Origin: Forficula auricularia
Lineage: Eukaryota > Arthropoda > Insecta > Dermaptera > Forficulidae
NCBI GenBank assembly: GCA_024734495.1
Contig: JALMQS010000099.1
Span: forward strand, 98,249,321 to 98,313,320
Direction of reading: 5' to 3'
DNA length: 64,000 bases
Shown here one piece after another: positions 1-11,338 of the stretch; positions within the stretch are counted from its first letter, which is position 1, and the number at the start of each line of letters is the position of its first letter. A program made the translations under genes and the position numbers. The notes beneath the pieces were generated by a model. It saw only the letters and a program-made list of their open reading frames with translations, did no database searches and was not told the origin of the DNA.

Positions 1-22
1 ACCTGCTAACATACTTGATTAA

Positions 23-262
23 TTAAATTGAAAGTTTCTTTTTGCCGAGAGTAGCAGATTTTTTATAAATTAAGAAGAGAATAAAAGAGTGTGTCTTCTG
101 CTGAAAAAATACATTTTTTAATTGAAACTTTCACACATCAATTCCTGTGAATTGTAATAGAATGATGAAGAGGGCAAAGCCCTCGAAACTATAGTCTCGT
201 TATAAATAAATTAAAAAAATTATTTTTCCAGCAGAAGACATACTCTTTTATTGTCTCCTTTA
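23..262. mobile_element. fam1 hammerhead foldback element
   Basis: The left arm begins TTGAAAGTTTC and contains GCCGAGAGTAGCAGA and GTGTGTCTTCTGCTG. The right arm, from about 229, is the inverted counterpart (CAGCAGAAGACA, CTCTTTTATTGTCTCC). The same arms recur at 3873, 22000, 48290, 50310, 50845 and 51340. The apex carries a fam1 hammerhead relic (154-203). I read it as a short non-autonomous element related to Penelope-like elements; the assignment rests on the fam2 terminus shared with a true PLE at 60385-61228. Confidence 0.7.
154..203 (+). ncRNA. hammerhead ribozyme relic, fam1 (C3 mutated)
   Basis: Helix II (GAGGGC/GCCCTC, loop AAA), GAAA, the two-base-pair helix III AC-TATA-GT and the cleavage-site C at 196 are all present. 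The core reads ATGATGA instead of CTGATGA. Losing the invariant C3 should abolish cleavage, so this is an inactive copy of the motif at 4027-4076. Confidence 0.6.
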
Positions 263-289
263 ACAGAAAATTAATTTGATCTGTTCAAA

Positions 290-940
290 TCAAACACATT
301 GTATAATTGAAGAAGCTTGACATACCTGGAGGAATTTAAGTTTCGGGGTAGATAATAAATAATTGGACGAAAAATTGAAAGCTTTTTAAAGACTCGGTGC
401 GCTATCACAAATTTTGGTAATTTGGCAATATTTGCGAACGATGAGTTTATCATAGAAACCTAAGACTAGCAGTATCAGATTATAAATTCCAACCTTGATT
501 CAAAATTTTTCCTCATTAGCGTTAACCATTCCGAGCTTTCAATAAAACGATTTAATTTTTTCTAAATTTCAATATATTTTATTTAGAACTACTGAGGGTG
601 AATAAATTAATAATCCAATCACATAGTTTCAATGAGAATTCAAATACTTTGGCATCAGAACGATATTTTCACGACCTTCTGAGTCTTGAGTTATTGTGAG
701 CATAGAAATATAGAAACACAGAGAAAAAGGAAAAAAATAAACAATTTATTGAAAATTATTTTTCTCCAGTACTTCTAAACATAAATGAGAAAGAAAATGA
801 AAAATTTTGAATGAATTCATAAATACGCAAACTATATGTGTAACTGCAACCCCAAACTTAGTAAGGAAATGATTATCAAAAATAAGATAATAAATTAAGA
901 TACATATCCAAAATTTATAATGCCATCAGTAAGCGAAAAA
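290..940. other. AT-rich DNA, nothing recognised
   Basis: No coding-like composition, convincing repeat or RNA motif was seen. Short minus-strand open frames here are chance AT-rich frames. Confidence 0.5.
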
Positions 941-1070
941 ATTTAGTTGAGTTTGGTACAAGGGGCTAGATTTTCATTTTTTGACCCTACACCCACCCCT
1001 CTCCCCATTTTGGGTTAGTTTTTGCATTTTTAGACTTCTGGGGTCCCACTGATAAAACTGTATAAAAAAT
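940..1070. repeat. Fragment of a dispersed repeat (GACCC...CCCCATTTTGGGT)
   Basis: The run TTTTTGACCC followed by CCCCATTTTGGGT and a 'ttttgcatttttagactt' segment matches the interior of the MITE-like element at 43955-44590. Looser versions occur at 39225-39310, 45545-45660 and 45895-46090. Orientation and ends could not be fixed. Confidence 0.4.
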
Positions 1071-1508
1071 TAAAGTAGCAAAAATTGTTTGAACTAGATT
1101 GGAGTGATAGGTTTGTTGCAGCCATTTAGTGATGTTATCAACTTATTTAGAAAGGAAAATACAACCCCCTCATTATCTAATTACTTAGTTTACTATCAAG
1201 TACCTGTAATGGCGTTTTTTTAGATTGATTTTGTGAAGCACAATACCATTAACGTATGGGGCTCTTTACATTCCAATGAGTCGTATTGTTTCTTTTAAGT
1301 GTCACAAAATTGGGGATTTATACCGTAATAGCTTCATTCCAGACAGACAGCAAATTGGAACTCCAAGCATTAAGTGATTAGATAGAAAATGAGCAAAATA
1401 TTAGAAAGTATGGATAAACGTTCAGGATCTACATATTTATCATCATTTGCAAAAATTATCGTACACCGTCAAATAAAACCCTTGGATTCATAAAGAGAAA
1501 TCATTCAG

Positions 1509-2188
1509 AATGAACACATCTCCTCTGTGGCGAAATCTGCAGCAAGGAAGATTGGCTTCTTATTCAGGTCCAAGCGATTTTACAAACCTCCACAACTTCT
1601 CACCATCTACAAGGCCCAAATCCGCCCCTGTCTCGAATACGGCTCTCATCTGTGGAGAGGGGCCTCAAAATACTCTCTTGCTACCCTGGATGCAATTCAG
1701 AAACGAGCCGTCAGGCTAATTGACGATTCTACCCTCACCGACTCCCTCGACTCCCTGGCTCATCGAAGAGATGTCTCTGCCCTTTCCCTTTTCTATAGAT
1801 ACTATCACGGCAGGTGCTCTGATGAGATAAAATCAATAATTCCCCCCAAAGCATGCTTTGCACGTAGCACGCGTTTTGCCGACTCCCAACACTCTCTCGC
1901 GGTCAAACTAGAAAAGTGCCGGACCACTTCATTCGCCAATACATATATCCCCATGACTTCAAGGAACTGGAACTCTCTTCCAGCCTCTATCTTTCCCAGC
2001 ACCTATAATCTTCAAACCTTCAAAACCGGAGTGCATAGACACCTACGTCTACACCCTCTCACTTAATCAACTTTCTCTTCTCTTCGGTAATGCAAGGGTC
2101 TTTCGAGATCCATAGGGGCTGCATCTTTACTGGTGCACCCCTTCTTGCATTCGATTGCATTAAAAAAAAAAAAAAAAAAAAAAAAAAA
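1509..2188 (+). mobile_element. 5'-truncated non-LTR retrotransposon 3' end
   Basis: An open frame related to the C-terminal part of reverse-transcriptase proteins is followed by about 95 nt of 3' untranslated sequence and a 27-nt poly-A run (2162-2188). A truncated 5' end with a 3' poly-A tail is the usual result of target-primed reverse transcription. Base composition is clearly richer in GC than the surroundings, which suggests a fairly recent insertion. Target-site duplications were not resolved. Confidence 0.8.
1512..2066 (+). pseudogene. Reverse transcriptase C-terminal fragment (Jockey/CR1-type LINE)
   Basis: About 184 residues are open to a TAA stop. Landmarks in order are HISSVAKSAARKIGFLFR, a YKAQIRPCLEYGSHLW motif (about residue 35), AIQKRAVRLIDD, LSLFYRYYHGRCS and a TSRNWNSLPASIF segment near the end. 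This is the conserved region after the catalytic RT fingers/palm in Jockey/CR1-like LINE proteins. The endonuclease and the catalytic FADD box are absent, so the copy cannot encode a working enzyme. The frame has no in-frame ATG at its start and is open slightly upstream of 1512. Family assignment (LINE) is firm; clade is uncertain. Confidence 0.8.
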
Positions 2189-2204
2189 TGAGGATATTCT
2201 CTGC

Positions 2205-2330
2205 ATTATGCAAATAAAATATATATATATTTGCATCAAACGGAGGACAACCTCATTAATTTCTCTTTATGAATCAACATGTCTTCTACTCTCAGCAAAA
2301 CAAAATCTTTTCAATTAAGCCCCTTAGAGA
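2205..2330. repeat. Lone right arm of a fam2 hammerhead element
   Basis: The sequence runs from a TA-rich stretch through TTGCATCAAACGGAGGACAA and CTCATTAATTTCTCTTTATG to TCTACTCTCAGCAAAAC. It matches the fam2 right arms at 16380, 34180, 59380 and 63405. No left arm or hammerhead core is retained. Confidence 0.55.
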
Positions 2331-3245
2331 TAGACAACTAACATACATACATAACTAATTCTAATAAGATGACCAACTCTTTTAGGCAGAACAGAAATAT
2401 GTCAGTTCATGGTGTTATAATACGTACCTACACTAACTTTCTTACATATTCTCAAAATGCCAATGACGATTATTTTTCCTAATAGTGCTAAATGTATCCT
2501 GATTAGCATTCTATGAGGTGAGCTGTTAATTTATATAATTTGTAATAATCTAAATAAATGTTTATATTTTTAATAGTAGTTTCATTAATGATTGAAACAC
2601 CAAGCTTTCCTCTTACTTACACATTTACCTTATGCCCTAGACTTTAGCCGATACAAGCGTTTATTTGGGAATTTACATCGAAATTCATCTTATGGAAAAT
2701 ATTATAAATGATGTGTCCATTCACATGACTTGACCATACACTTGTTTAAAATTTAAAAATAAATAAAATACTATTAAATTTTTATTTTCTAACCTTGGAG
2801 ATTTAAAATACTAATATTTTGAAATTACCCCTCCCTCACTGCCAATTTCCCTAGATAGTCATTCTGGTAACTGCGGGTGTGGTTTATAAACCATATGCTA
2901 AAATTATAGCCAGAAGCGGGTGTGATATATAAACACAACCTAACTTTTGCTATCAAAACGTTTTTTTTTTTTTTTTTTGCGTTTGCAGCGCTTGGTTCTA
3001 CAAAAAATACTCTCAGTTACAGGGTTTAACCGATTCGACATTTGGCACAAATCTAAAAATGTAGGAATTAAAGCGATATTTTAATATTTTAAACAACCCA
3101 CCATATTTACATCTTTTTCAATATAAGTATCTTTGATAATAAATTTTAGTTTTTTGGTTTGGAAATTTGATAATTTTTATTTTCCCCTTAATTTTGATGT
3201 TCCGCCGCACTAATAAATCAATTAAATATTACTATATAAACTTAC

Positions 3246-3312
3246 CAGGATGCTGGAAGAATCTCTTGTGAGTTGCTTGTGGTCTCCCATGCACGCCTTG
3301 TCGCTGCCGTGT
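3246..3312 (-). CDS. Exon-like segment, triplicate copy 1
   Basis: On the minus strand, a segment of 67 nt, GC-rich against the AT-rich flanks, is preceded by AAAGCAG (acceptor) and followed by CTG|GTAAG (donor). All three frames are near-open. The frame reading HGSDKACMGDH can be aligned with KCPGDQ in the exon at 9648-9776, so it is my preferred frame. The product is unrecognised. It could also be a non-coding or dead exon copy; 67 nt is not a multiple of three, which suits mutually exclusive rather than cassette use. Confidence 0.45.
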
Positions 3313-3860
3313 CTGCTTTGAATGAAAAACATTAGAATAAATACTCGTTAGGAGTTCTTTTGAAAAGAGTTAATTTAACATACTAAATTAGTAGCACTAT
3401 GAATGTATAATTTTATTGATTCTCCTCAATTTCTCTCTAAAGCCAGACTATTTCAAAATATATATGTTGTATGTTCCCTATTTATATTCAAATTTTTTTC
3501 AGCCACTCATTTACCAAAAGGACAAAAGTCAAAAAATATAACACTAGAGAATATTAAATAAACTGCAACAGAACGATGCTAGATTTTTTCCACACTCGTT
3601 TGATATATTGATACAGTATGTTTATTCCCATAATATTATTTAGATATCAGTGCCTATATAAGCTCAATGATAATAAAAAAGTAGTATTACAGATTTGATG
3701 CTTTGGTAGTTGAGTTGTTTATCAAAAAATTCTACTGATGAGGTAATGAAATTTTCGCTGAAATGAATTAAACATATAAATTGTATTTGCCTCTCTTAAC
3801 TCAAACTACTCAATTTTAGTTTTAGAATCGTTTCATTTTTGAACCAACCTATTCATTACA

Positions 3861-4143
3861 AACATACTTAATTAAATTGAAAGTTTTTGCCGAGAGTAGC
3901 AGAATTTTTATATATTAAAGGAGACAATAAAAGAGTGTGTCTTCTGCTGGAATCATAAATTTTATTTATTTATAACGAGACTATAGTATATTATAGTATT
4001 TATAAATGAATTTCTGTGAAACCATTGTAATAGACTGATGAAGAGGGCAAAGCCCTCGAAACTATAGTCTCGTTATAAATAAATAAAATTTATAATTCCA
4101 GCAGAAGACACACTCTTTTATTGTCTCCTTCAACATACTTAAT
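3861..4143. mobile_element. fam1 hammerhead element with 12-bp target duplication
   Basis: The element (3873-4131) is flanked by AACATACTTAAT at 3861-3872 and 4132-4143. Triplicate copies 2 and 3 have single, uninterrupted sequence at this place, so this is an insertion made after the triplication. The left arm is full length (GCCGAGAGTAGCAGA to TCTTCTGCTGG). The right arm stops at TTGTCTCCTTC, so the element is asymmetric. The apex carries a complete fam1 hammerhead (+) and, at about 3970-3990, the minus-strand 3' half of a second one. Confidence 0.8.
4027..4076 (+). ncRNA. Hammerhead ribozyme, fam1, structurally complete
   Basis: Type I layout. Helix I is GTAAT-A-GA (4027-4034) against TCGTTAT (4070-4076), with one bulged A and two G-U pairs. 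The core CTGATGA is at 4035-4041, followed by one extra A. Helix II is GAGGGC/GCCCTC with loop AAA (4043-4057). GAAA is at 4058-4061. Helix III is two base pairs, AC-TATA-GT. Predicted cleavage follows the GTC at 4069. All invariant core bases are present. The role would be self-cleavage of the element's RNA; activity is inferred, not shown. Confidence 0.8.
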
Positions 4144-5434
4144 AAGACCTTTGATTCACGGCCTTCAAATCCTTGGCAACAATTTGACTAAAATATAGCC
4201 ACTGGGGTCATTAGGTTTTTAAGAAAACACCTTCTTTTCACCAATTCACTCAATTCAAATGATTGATTTATCTAGTTGGTTTAGTAAATATTCTAATCAC
4301 TCACACATAACCCCCAGAAATTGTCTGAATTTAATGAAAAATCTAACAAATTTTAACTTGAAAATTAGCTTAGGATTTAAAAGCATATACCTTTTAATTA
4401 GAACGTCAATCGTTGAATATTATTTCAAAAACACTTTAAGTAAAACATATTTAAATAAAAAATTTAAATATATATAATAAATTAATGAAAATTTGAAAGA
4501 TTTTCCGCAGGCGATATCTTTGTCCTGTTTAAGAATGGAATCCATATTGAAATGATCCTAGTGTTACGTTCTTTATTGTTGCACACAAATCCAATGTATT
4601 GTTTAGATTTTTCAAATTTAAATTTGAAAAATAACAGAAGACAATTAAATTAATCAATTTGAGGTAAAAGTGAAAACATTCTCAAGCATTGGTACGCTCT
4701 CCGAAAATTATGCAAATGGACCCGGTGTAGTGCTAAATGTATCCTGATTAGCATACTGTGAGGGGAGCTGTTAATTTATATAATTTGTAATAATCTAAAT
4801 AAATGTTTATATTTTTAATAATGGTTTCATTAATGAAAGAAACAACAAGCTTTCCTCTGACTTACACATTTACCTTATGCCCTAGACTTATGCCGATAGA
4901 AGCGTTTATTTAGAAATTTACATTGAAATTTATCTCATGGAAAATATTTTAACTGATGTGTCCATTCAAATGATTTGACCATACACCTACTTCTCTTCAT
5001 ATTTAAAAGTAAATAAAATACTTTCTAATAAATTTTTATTTTCTAACGATGGAGATTTAATATTTTTAAATTACTCCTCCCTCACTGCGAATTTCCTTAG
5101 ATAGTCATTCTTGTAATTAATTAAAGGACACCTATACGACATGTGGCACAAATCGAAAATATAGAAATTAAAGCGATATTTTGATATTTAAACCACCCAC
5201 AATATTTACATATTTTTAAATAATTTTTTTTTCACTTTACTTATGTGCTATCTAAATGGGCTTTGTTCCCGGTGACATTAAATAAAAAAAAAATTTAATA
5301 ATTTTTTTTTTCATAATAAATTTTAGTTTTTTGGTTTGGAAATTTGATAATTTTTATTTTTATTTTCCCCTTAATTTTGATATGGCTAGCCGCACTATTA
5401 AATAAATTAAATATTACGATACATATAAGCTTAC

Positions 5435-5502
5435 CAGGTAGCTGGAAGAATCTCTTGTGAGCTGCTCGTGGTCTCCCATGCACGCCTTGTCGCTCCCATG
5501 TC
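5435..5502 (-). CDS. Exon-like segment, triplicate copy 2
   Basis: Sixty-eight nt lie between TTTTTTACAG (acceptor with a clear pyrimidine tract) and CTG|GTAAG (donor) on the minus strand. It differs from copy 1 by a few substitutions and one extra G at the acceptor edge. The preferred frame again contains KACMGDHEQLTRDSS. Splice signals are preserved while intronic sequence nearby has changed more, which is consistent with selection but not proof of it. Confidence 0.45.
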
Positions 5503-5796
5503 CTGTAAAAAACATTAGAATAAATACTCATTAGGTTCTCTTTTAAAAAAGAGTTAATTTAACATAATAAATTAGTATGAATGCATAATTTTATTGATTT
5601 TTTGCTCTTTAAGGTTTCTCCTCAATTTCTCTCTATTGTCAGATTATTTCAAAAATATATGTTAAATATTCCCTATTTATATTCAAATTTTTACCAAAAG
5701 GACAAATGCCAAAAAATAAAACAGTAGAGAATAATAAATAAACTGCAACGAAACGGTGCTAGATTTTATCCACACTCGTTTGTAATATTGATACAG

Positions 5797-5868
5797 TATT
5801 AATCAAGTATGTTGGCTGATATTTGCTACTTTCCTGTCCAAATACCAGCCAACATACTTGATTAATTA
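5797..5868. repeat. Hairpin (inverted repeat)
   Basis: AATCAAGTATGTTGGCTG is followed about 20 nt later by its inverse CAGCCAACATACTTGATT. It is present only in triplicate copy 2. The arm resembles the start of the window (AACATACTTGATTAAT), so the source may be the flank of a fam1 insertion. Confidence 0.6.
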
Positions 5869-6991
5869 AATAATATGGATGCTATGGACATTGATACAGT
5901 ATGTTTATTCCTATATTATTATTAAGATATCACTGGCTATATAAGCTCAATAGTAATAAAAAAAAGTAGTATTACAGATTTGATGCTTTGGTAGTTGAGT
6001 CGTAATCAAAAAATTCTACTGATGAGGGAATGAAATTTTCGCTGAAATGAATAAATCATATTTAATAAGATCTTTGATTCACGGCCTTCAAATCCTTGGC
6101 AATAATTTGACTAAAATATAGCCACTGGGGTCATTAGATTTTTAAGAAAACACCATCTTTTCACCAATTCATTCGATTCAAATGATTAATTTATCTAGTT
6201 GGTTTACTAACTATTCTAGTCACTCACACATACACCCACCGAGAAATTGTCTCAATTTAATGAAAACAAATCTATCAAACATTAACTTGAAAATTACCTT
6301 ATGATTTAAAAGCATATACCTTTTAATTAGAATGTTAATCGTTGAATATTAATTCAAAAATACTTTAAATAAAAACATATTTAAATAAAAAATTTAAATA
6401 TATATTATAAATTAATGAAAATTTGAAAGACGATATCTTTGTCCTGTTTAAGAATGGAAGCCATATTGAAATGATCCTAGTGTTGCGTTCTATATTATCG
6501 CTAACAGTTCAAATCTAATGTGTATTGTTTAAATTTTTCAAATTTAAATTTGAAAAATAACAGAATACAATTAGATTATTCAATTGGTGGTAAAAGTGAA
6601 AACATTATCAAGCCTTGGTACGATCTCCGAAAATTATGCAAATGGACCCGGTGTAATGCTAAATGTATTCTGATTAGCATACTGTGAGGGGAGCTGTTAA
6701 TTTATATAATTTGTAATAATCTAAATAAATGTTTATATTTCTAATAGTAGTTTCATTAATGAATGAAACAACAAGCTTTCCTCCGACTTACCCATTTATC
6801 TTATCCCTAGACTTTAGACGATAAAAGCGTTTATTTAAGAATTTACATTGAAATCTTATGAAAAATATTATAACTAATGTGTTCATTCACATGACTTGAC
6901 CATACACCTACTTCTTTTCATATTTAAAAATAAATAAAATACTATTATATTTTTTTTTTTTATCTATCAATATTTTATATTTTTATATTAG

Positions 6992-7012
6992 CCCCCCCCC
7001 CCCCCCCCCCCC
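6992..7012 (+). repeat. C21 homopolymer
   Basis: A 21-C run replaces the 'ctccctcactg' stretch found at the same place in triplicate copies 1 and 2. It could be a local expansion or an assembly/sequencing artefact. Confidence 0.85.
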
Positions 7013-7337
7013 AATTTCCCTAGATAGTCATTCTCGAAAGTAATTAAAGGACACGTATACGACATGTGGCAGAAATCTAAAAATGTAGGAATTAAAGCGA
7101 AATTTTAAACCACCCACAATATTTACATCTTTTTTAAATATAAGCAACACCAAACACCACAATCTCTACTAATTATAAATATAAGCCTTTAACCTCTTTC
7201 ATAATAAATTTTAGTTTTTTGGTTTGGAAATTTGATAATTTTTATTGAAGTGAAATTTCTTTTTTTATTTTCCCCTTAATTTTAATGGTCAGCCGCACTA
7301 TTAAATAAATTAAATATTACTATACATATAAGCTTAC

Positions 7338-7404
7338 CAGGATTCTGGAAGAATCTCTTGTAGGCTCCTCGTGGTCTCCCATGCACGTCTTGTCGCTCCC
7401 GTGT
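7338..7404 (-). CDS. Exon-like segment, triplicate copy 3
   Basis: Sixty-seven nt with acceptor AAAGCAG and donor CTG|GTAAG on the minus strand. The preferred frame contains SDKTCMGDHEEPTRDSS. Changes relative to the other copies cluster in the middle of the exon. Product unknown. Confidence 0.45.
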
Positions 7405-8329
7405 CTGCTTTAAGAATAAAAAAAACATTAGAATAAATACTCGTTAGGTTTTCATTTTATCTCCATTGAAAAAGAGTTCACGTATCATAGTAAATTAGTA
7501 TGAATGTATAATAATATTGATTTTTTTTTCTCTTTAAGGTTTCTCCTCAATTTCTCTCTAAAGACAGACCATTTCAAAATATATGTTGTATGTTCCCTAT
7601 TTATAGTCAATTTTTTTTCAGTCACTCATTTACCAAAAGGACAAAAGCCAAAAATAAAACACTAGAGAATAACAAATAAACTGCAACGTTGCTAGATATT
7701 ATCCAAATTCGTTTAAAATATTGATTCAGTATGTTTATTCCTATATTATTATTCAGATATCATTGGCTATATAAGCTCAATTTTAATAAAAAATAGTATT
7801 ACAGATTTGATGATTTTGTAGTTAAGTTGTTTACCAAAAAATTCTACTGATGAGGGAATAAAATTTTGGCTGAAATGACTAAAAGATATTTACTAAGATC
7901 TTTGATTCACGGCATTCAAATCCTTGGCAACAATTTGACTAAAATATAAACTTAAACTTGAAAATTAGCTTATGATTTAAAAGCATATACCTTTTAATTA
8001 GAACGTTAATCGTTGAATATTATATCAAAAATACTTTAAATAAAAAGATATTTAAATAAAAAATATTAATATGTATAATAAATTAAAGAAAATTTGAAAG
8101 ATTTTTCGCAGTCGATGTCTTTGTCCTGTTTAAGAATGTAAGCCATATTTAAATGATCCTAGTGTTGCCTTCTTTATTGTCGCTAACAGTTCAAATCTAA
8201 TGCATTGTTTAAACTTTTCAAATTTAAATTTGAAAAATAACAGAATACAATTAAATTATTCTATTGGAGGTATAAGTGAAAACATTCTCAAGTCTTGGTA
8301 CGCTCTCTGAAAATTATGCCCGATGGAGC

Positions 8330-9640
8330 TATCCTTGCCAGATATAGTTTGAGCCATTATACCAACTAATTTAAATACAATAAAATATTTAAAAAATATA
8401 CAATATACAATTTTAATAATATTTGTAAATTAGAAATTGTGATGAGTTATTAGGGAGTTTTAAAATAAATAAAACGAAAATCCATGTCATTAGGTCGAGC
8501 CCATTTTCGAATAGCCCCTCTTAACAATCAAATTTCTCCCTTGTGGGGTGGACCCCACGTTAGGACCGCACCCTAGAGCTTAAAACCTCTAAATATTTTC
8601 AAAGATAAAAATTTTGATAAGAATTACTATTTTAGAGTCAAAAGGGTGGATTTTAAAGTTTTGTTTTCTATTTTTTTTTTAATTCGTTTTTTCTGATAAT
8701 ATTTATTCCATTAATTTGTTTATATACTATTATAAACTTGTAAAACATAAAATATCTAAATTTACCTTATGCTCAAAGTCAGTGCCCCTTAAATTACGGG
8801 CCGTGACCCTATTTTGGGACGCGTATCTAAATTTTGGGACGATAACCATAAAATAAATATGACAATGAAAAAATTATACCTAGGGGACAAGAAATAATAA
8901 TTAATTTAGAATTAGTGAATTGGACGTATACCTATCATTGAATGAATTTTGGCTTGGAATTAGGACAGAATTTCCAACAATTTCTGAAATGGCCTTAAAT
9001 TTACTTTTGCCATTCTGTACTACATATTTATGCAGCAGCATTAACGATTATAAAATGAAAACACCAATCAAATTGGAAAAATTTTGAAGATGCTCTACCT
9101 CCCACATATGGTAGTATCTAATATTCTACCAAGATTTGATCCTATTCATAATAAGAAATAACCTTATATACTTCATTAATAATTAAATTTAATATTAAGT
9201 TTTAATAAATGATAAAATTATTAAAATAACAAAGATTTACTTTATGATATAATTTACTAGTATCTACCATGTTTGTTTATTCCATATAACTTTACTTATA
9301 ATCTGGGGTCGCTAATGGAAATGTTTAAGAAGTGTTGCTCTCTGAGATTCTCAAGAATGTCCTATTATATTTTAATATAATTAATATTTAATAACTGATT
9401 TCTAATTTGAAAAGATTATAATATGATGAATCGACTTTAAACAGCATAAGAAACGTAAATATCATATGATCCACACATTAATCTATTTTTTTACATGAAA
9501 TAAAAACTATAATATTATAAAAATCTTAAAAAATATCATGAAAAAATCGAAGAATTTATATATATAATTATAAACTATTAATAAATTGAAAACTTAAGGA
9601 CAGATTGAATGCTATTAATGGAGAAAGTCTATGAAAGTGA
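8330..9640. other. AT-rich intergenic/intronic DNA
   Basis: Mostly unremarkable. A slightly GC-richer patch around 8500-8580 (CCCTTGTGGGGTGGACCCC) has no recognised identity. Confidence 0.5.
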
Positions 9641-9647
9641 TAATTAC

Positions 9648-9776
9648 CTGGAGAATGAGAGGAGACGTTGTCCTGGTCTCCCGGGCACTTGGACTCACTT
9701 AACGGTAAATACTGGCGACAAATGCAGCCTGGGCGCCCGCTCGGCCAGCTTATCAGTTTCCTCGAAATGTTTTTCA
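9648..9776 (-). CDS. Fourth related exon of the minus-strand gene (hypothetical)
   Basis: A GC-rich segment ends at CTCCAG|GTAATT (donor edge at 9648). A plausible acceptor is GCAAAACAAG at about 9777, behind a T-rich tract. One frame is open throughout and carries two close cysteines (CIC) and then SESKCPGDQDN, which aligns by eye with the KACMGDH segment of the triplicated exons. The last 45 nt of the exon are similar to the downstream three at the nucleotide level (shared GGGAGACCA). I infer one gene with four related alternative exons. The function is not recognised and the 5' edge is uncertain. Confidence 0.4.
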
Positions 9777-9947
9777 CTTGTTTTGCAAAAAGAAATTAGA
9801 AAAAAAACGCCCGTACGCAATTGCAACTTGATTTAGAAAATATAGAAGAATTTAAGGGGTTTTTGACCTCTCTATACAGAAGGTTAACAAATTGTTAAAC
9901 AGAACGGGAGACGTGGGCTAAAATTTATTAAAAGTAATATAATATAA

Positions 9948-10400
9948 TATACAGGGTATGGTCAAGTAGTGTAATCCTGTGTAAAAAGTGTTGTTTTTTT
10001 TTTTTAAATATCTCAAAAACTGTTCAACTTGAGTGAAGCCATGGAATTTTGGATTATAAGAAAGCCTTATCAAAGAAACTATATTTTACGAGATATTAAT
10101 TATTTTGTAAAAAGTACGTTAACAAATATTTTGAACGTTCTAGCTTAAAAACTAGTGTGAATTTCAAAATGAAATTTCACATATTGTTTTTTAGTAGTGA
10201 AATTAAAAGTTGATTATATTTTGGTTGAAATCAAACACAAAATTAAAGGGAGAGGGTTATTAAAAAATTGAAATTATAAATTTTTCAAACTAAAAAACCG
10301 AGTAAAGTAGAATTTATTATAAAAAGTTCCTAAAATGAAAAAGAGAATCATTATTTCTCTAAGAGACCAAAATGTGGGGGGGTTCAAGATGGAACTTTCT
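9948..10400. repeat. Dispersed repeat starting TACAGGGTATGGTCAAG
   Basis: The start resembles that at 13195 (TACAGGGCGTGGACAAG), and the TACAGGG opening is typical of Tc1/mariner-derived MITEs. Only the left ends are clearly similar, and no right inverted repeat was identified. Confidence 0.35.
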
Positions 10401-10631
10401 ACTACTTATTATTCTTGTTATCGTGGGTTACTGAATCCAACATACAAACAAATATACAGTTAGAAAAAAAAATTATGGTTAAAAATTATTTTTATTTATT
10501 TATTTATCTACACAATGAACAAAACAAAAGTTTGAAAATATTTGTTTGAATTCAATACTAGACTCACCCAGACAGGGATAGAACTGCTGGGAGTACCGAG
10601 TAATTACAATACTTTCTATATTCTATATAAT

Positions 10632-11018
10632 AAAATTTTTAAGAAAAAAATAAAACCGACTTCAAAAAAATTAAATGCAACAAATAAAATACACTAAAAG
10701 GTATAAAATAATTATTATCTTATTTAGTTACAACTAAACGACGAAATATTAACATGAAATTACTTTTTGAAGTCGGTGCCAAACAAACTATACCTATAAG
10801 CGAGCGTACCCACCAAACGTACTAAGTAAGATCCGTCGAGTGCGATTCATAAAAGGTATATGTTTGGCACCGACTTAAAAAAGTAATTTCATGTTAATAT
10901 TTCGTCGTTTAGTTGTAACTAAATAGGATAATAATTATTTTATACCTTTTAGTGTATTTTATTTGTTGCATTTTATTTTTTTGAAGTCGGTTTTATTTTT
11001 TTCTTAAAAATTTTTATT
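10632..11018. mobile_element. Palindromic MITE with AACCGACTTC arms, copy 1
   Basis: Arms of about 150 nt (10632-10786 and 10866-11018) are near-perfect inverses and contain AAAACCGACTTCAAAAA, TTAGTTACAACTAAACGACG and TTTTTGAAGTCGGTGCC. The unpaired apex is about 80 nt. The second copy at 59515-59830 has the same arms with the apex in the opposite orientation. The AACCGACTTC-type terminus is a common insect dispersed repeat, but I cannot name the superfamily. Confidence 0.8.
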
Positions 11019-11338
11019 TTTCTCTTTTTAGTGATGTTATTAATAGTGATCCTATCATCAGACCAAATTAATATTGCACCATCCCTAAGATACCCCCTTT
11101 CCAATAAAAAAAGAATCATCGAAATCGGTTCATAAACAAAGAAGTTAGTCCTGAACAAACCTATCAAAAAAGTTCTAATACCTATGAAAAAAAATGGGAC
11201 CAATCGGAAGGTAGACTGGACCCAATGAAATTTTTTTTTTCAAAATCGGTCCACAATTGGCGGAGATATGAGGTAATATAGGCACAAAAAAAAAATCAGT
11301 CGAATAGAGAACCTCCTCCTTTTTGAAGTCGGTTAAAA
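11019..11338. repeat. Downstream part of an AACCGACTTC repeat
   Basis: It extends from the palindrome to a terminal TTTTTGAAGTCGGTTAAAA at 11320-11338, which is the inverse of the left terminus at 10650. The whole 10632-11338 block may therefore be one element with the palindrome at its left. Low-complexity frames in it are not coding. Confidence 0.5.

Larger units (their letters stand above)
2484..8319. repeat. Tandem triplication, unit about 1.7-2.2 kb
   Basis: Three head-to-tail copies start at 2484, 4728 and 6654, each beginning near 'tgctaaatgtatcctgatt' (with small changes). Copies 1 and 2 end near 'aaattatgcaaatggacccg'; copy 3 loses homology after 8319. Copy 1 is lengthened by the fam1 insertion 3873-4131. 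Copy 3 lacks roughly 150 nt near 7950 and has a C-homopolymer at 6992-7012. Each copy holds a GC-rich exon-like segment on the minus strand (3246-3312, 5435-5502, 7338-7404). Flanking intronic sequence is conserved too, so the duplication is fairly recent. Confidence 0.85.
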
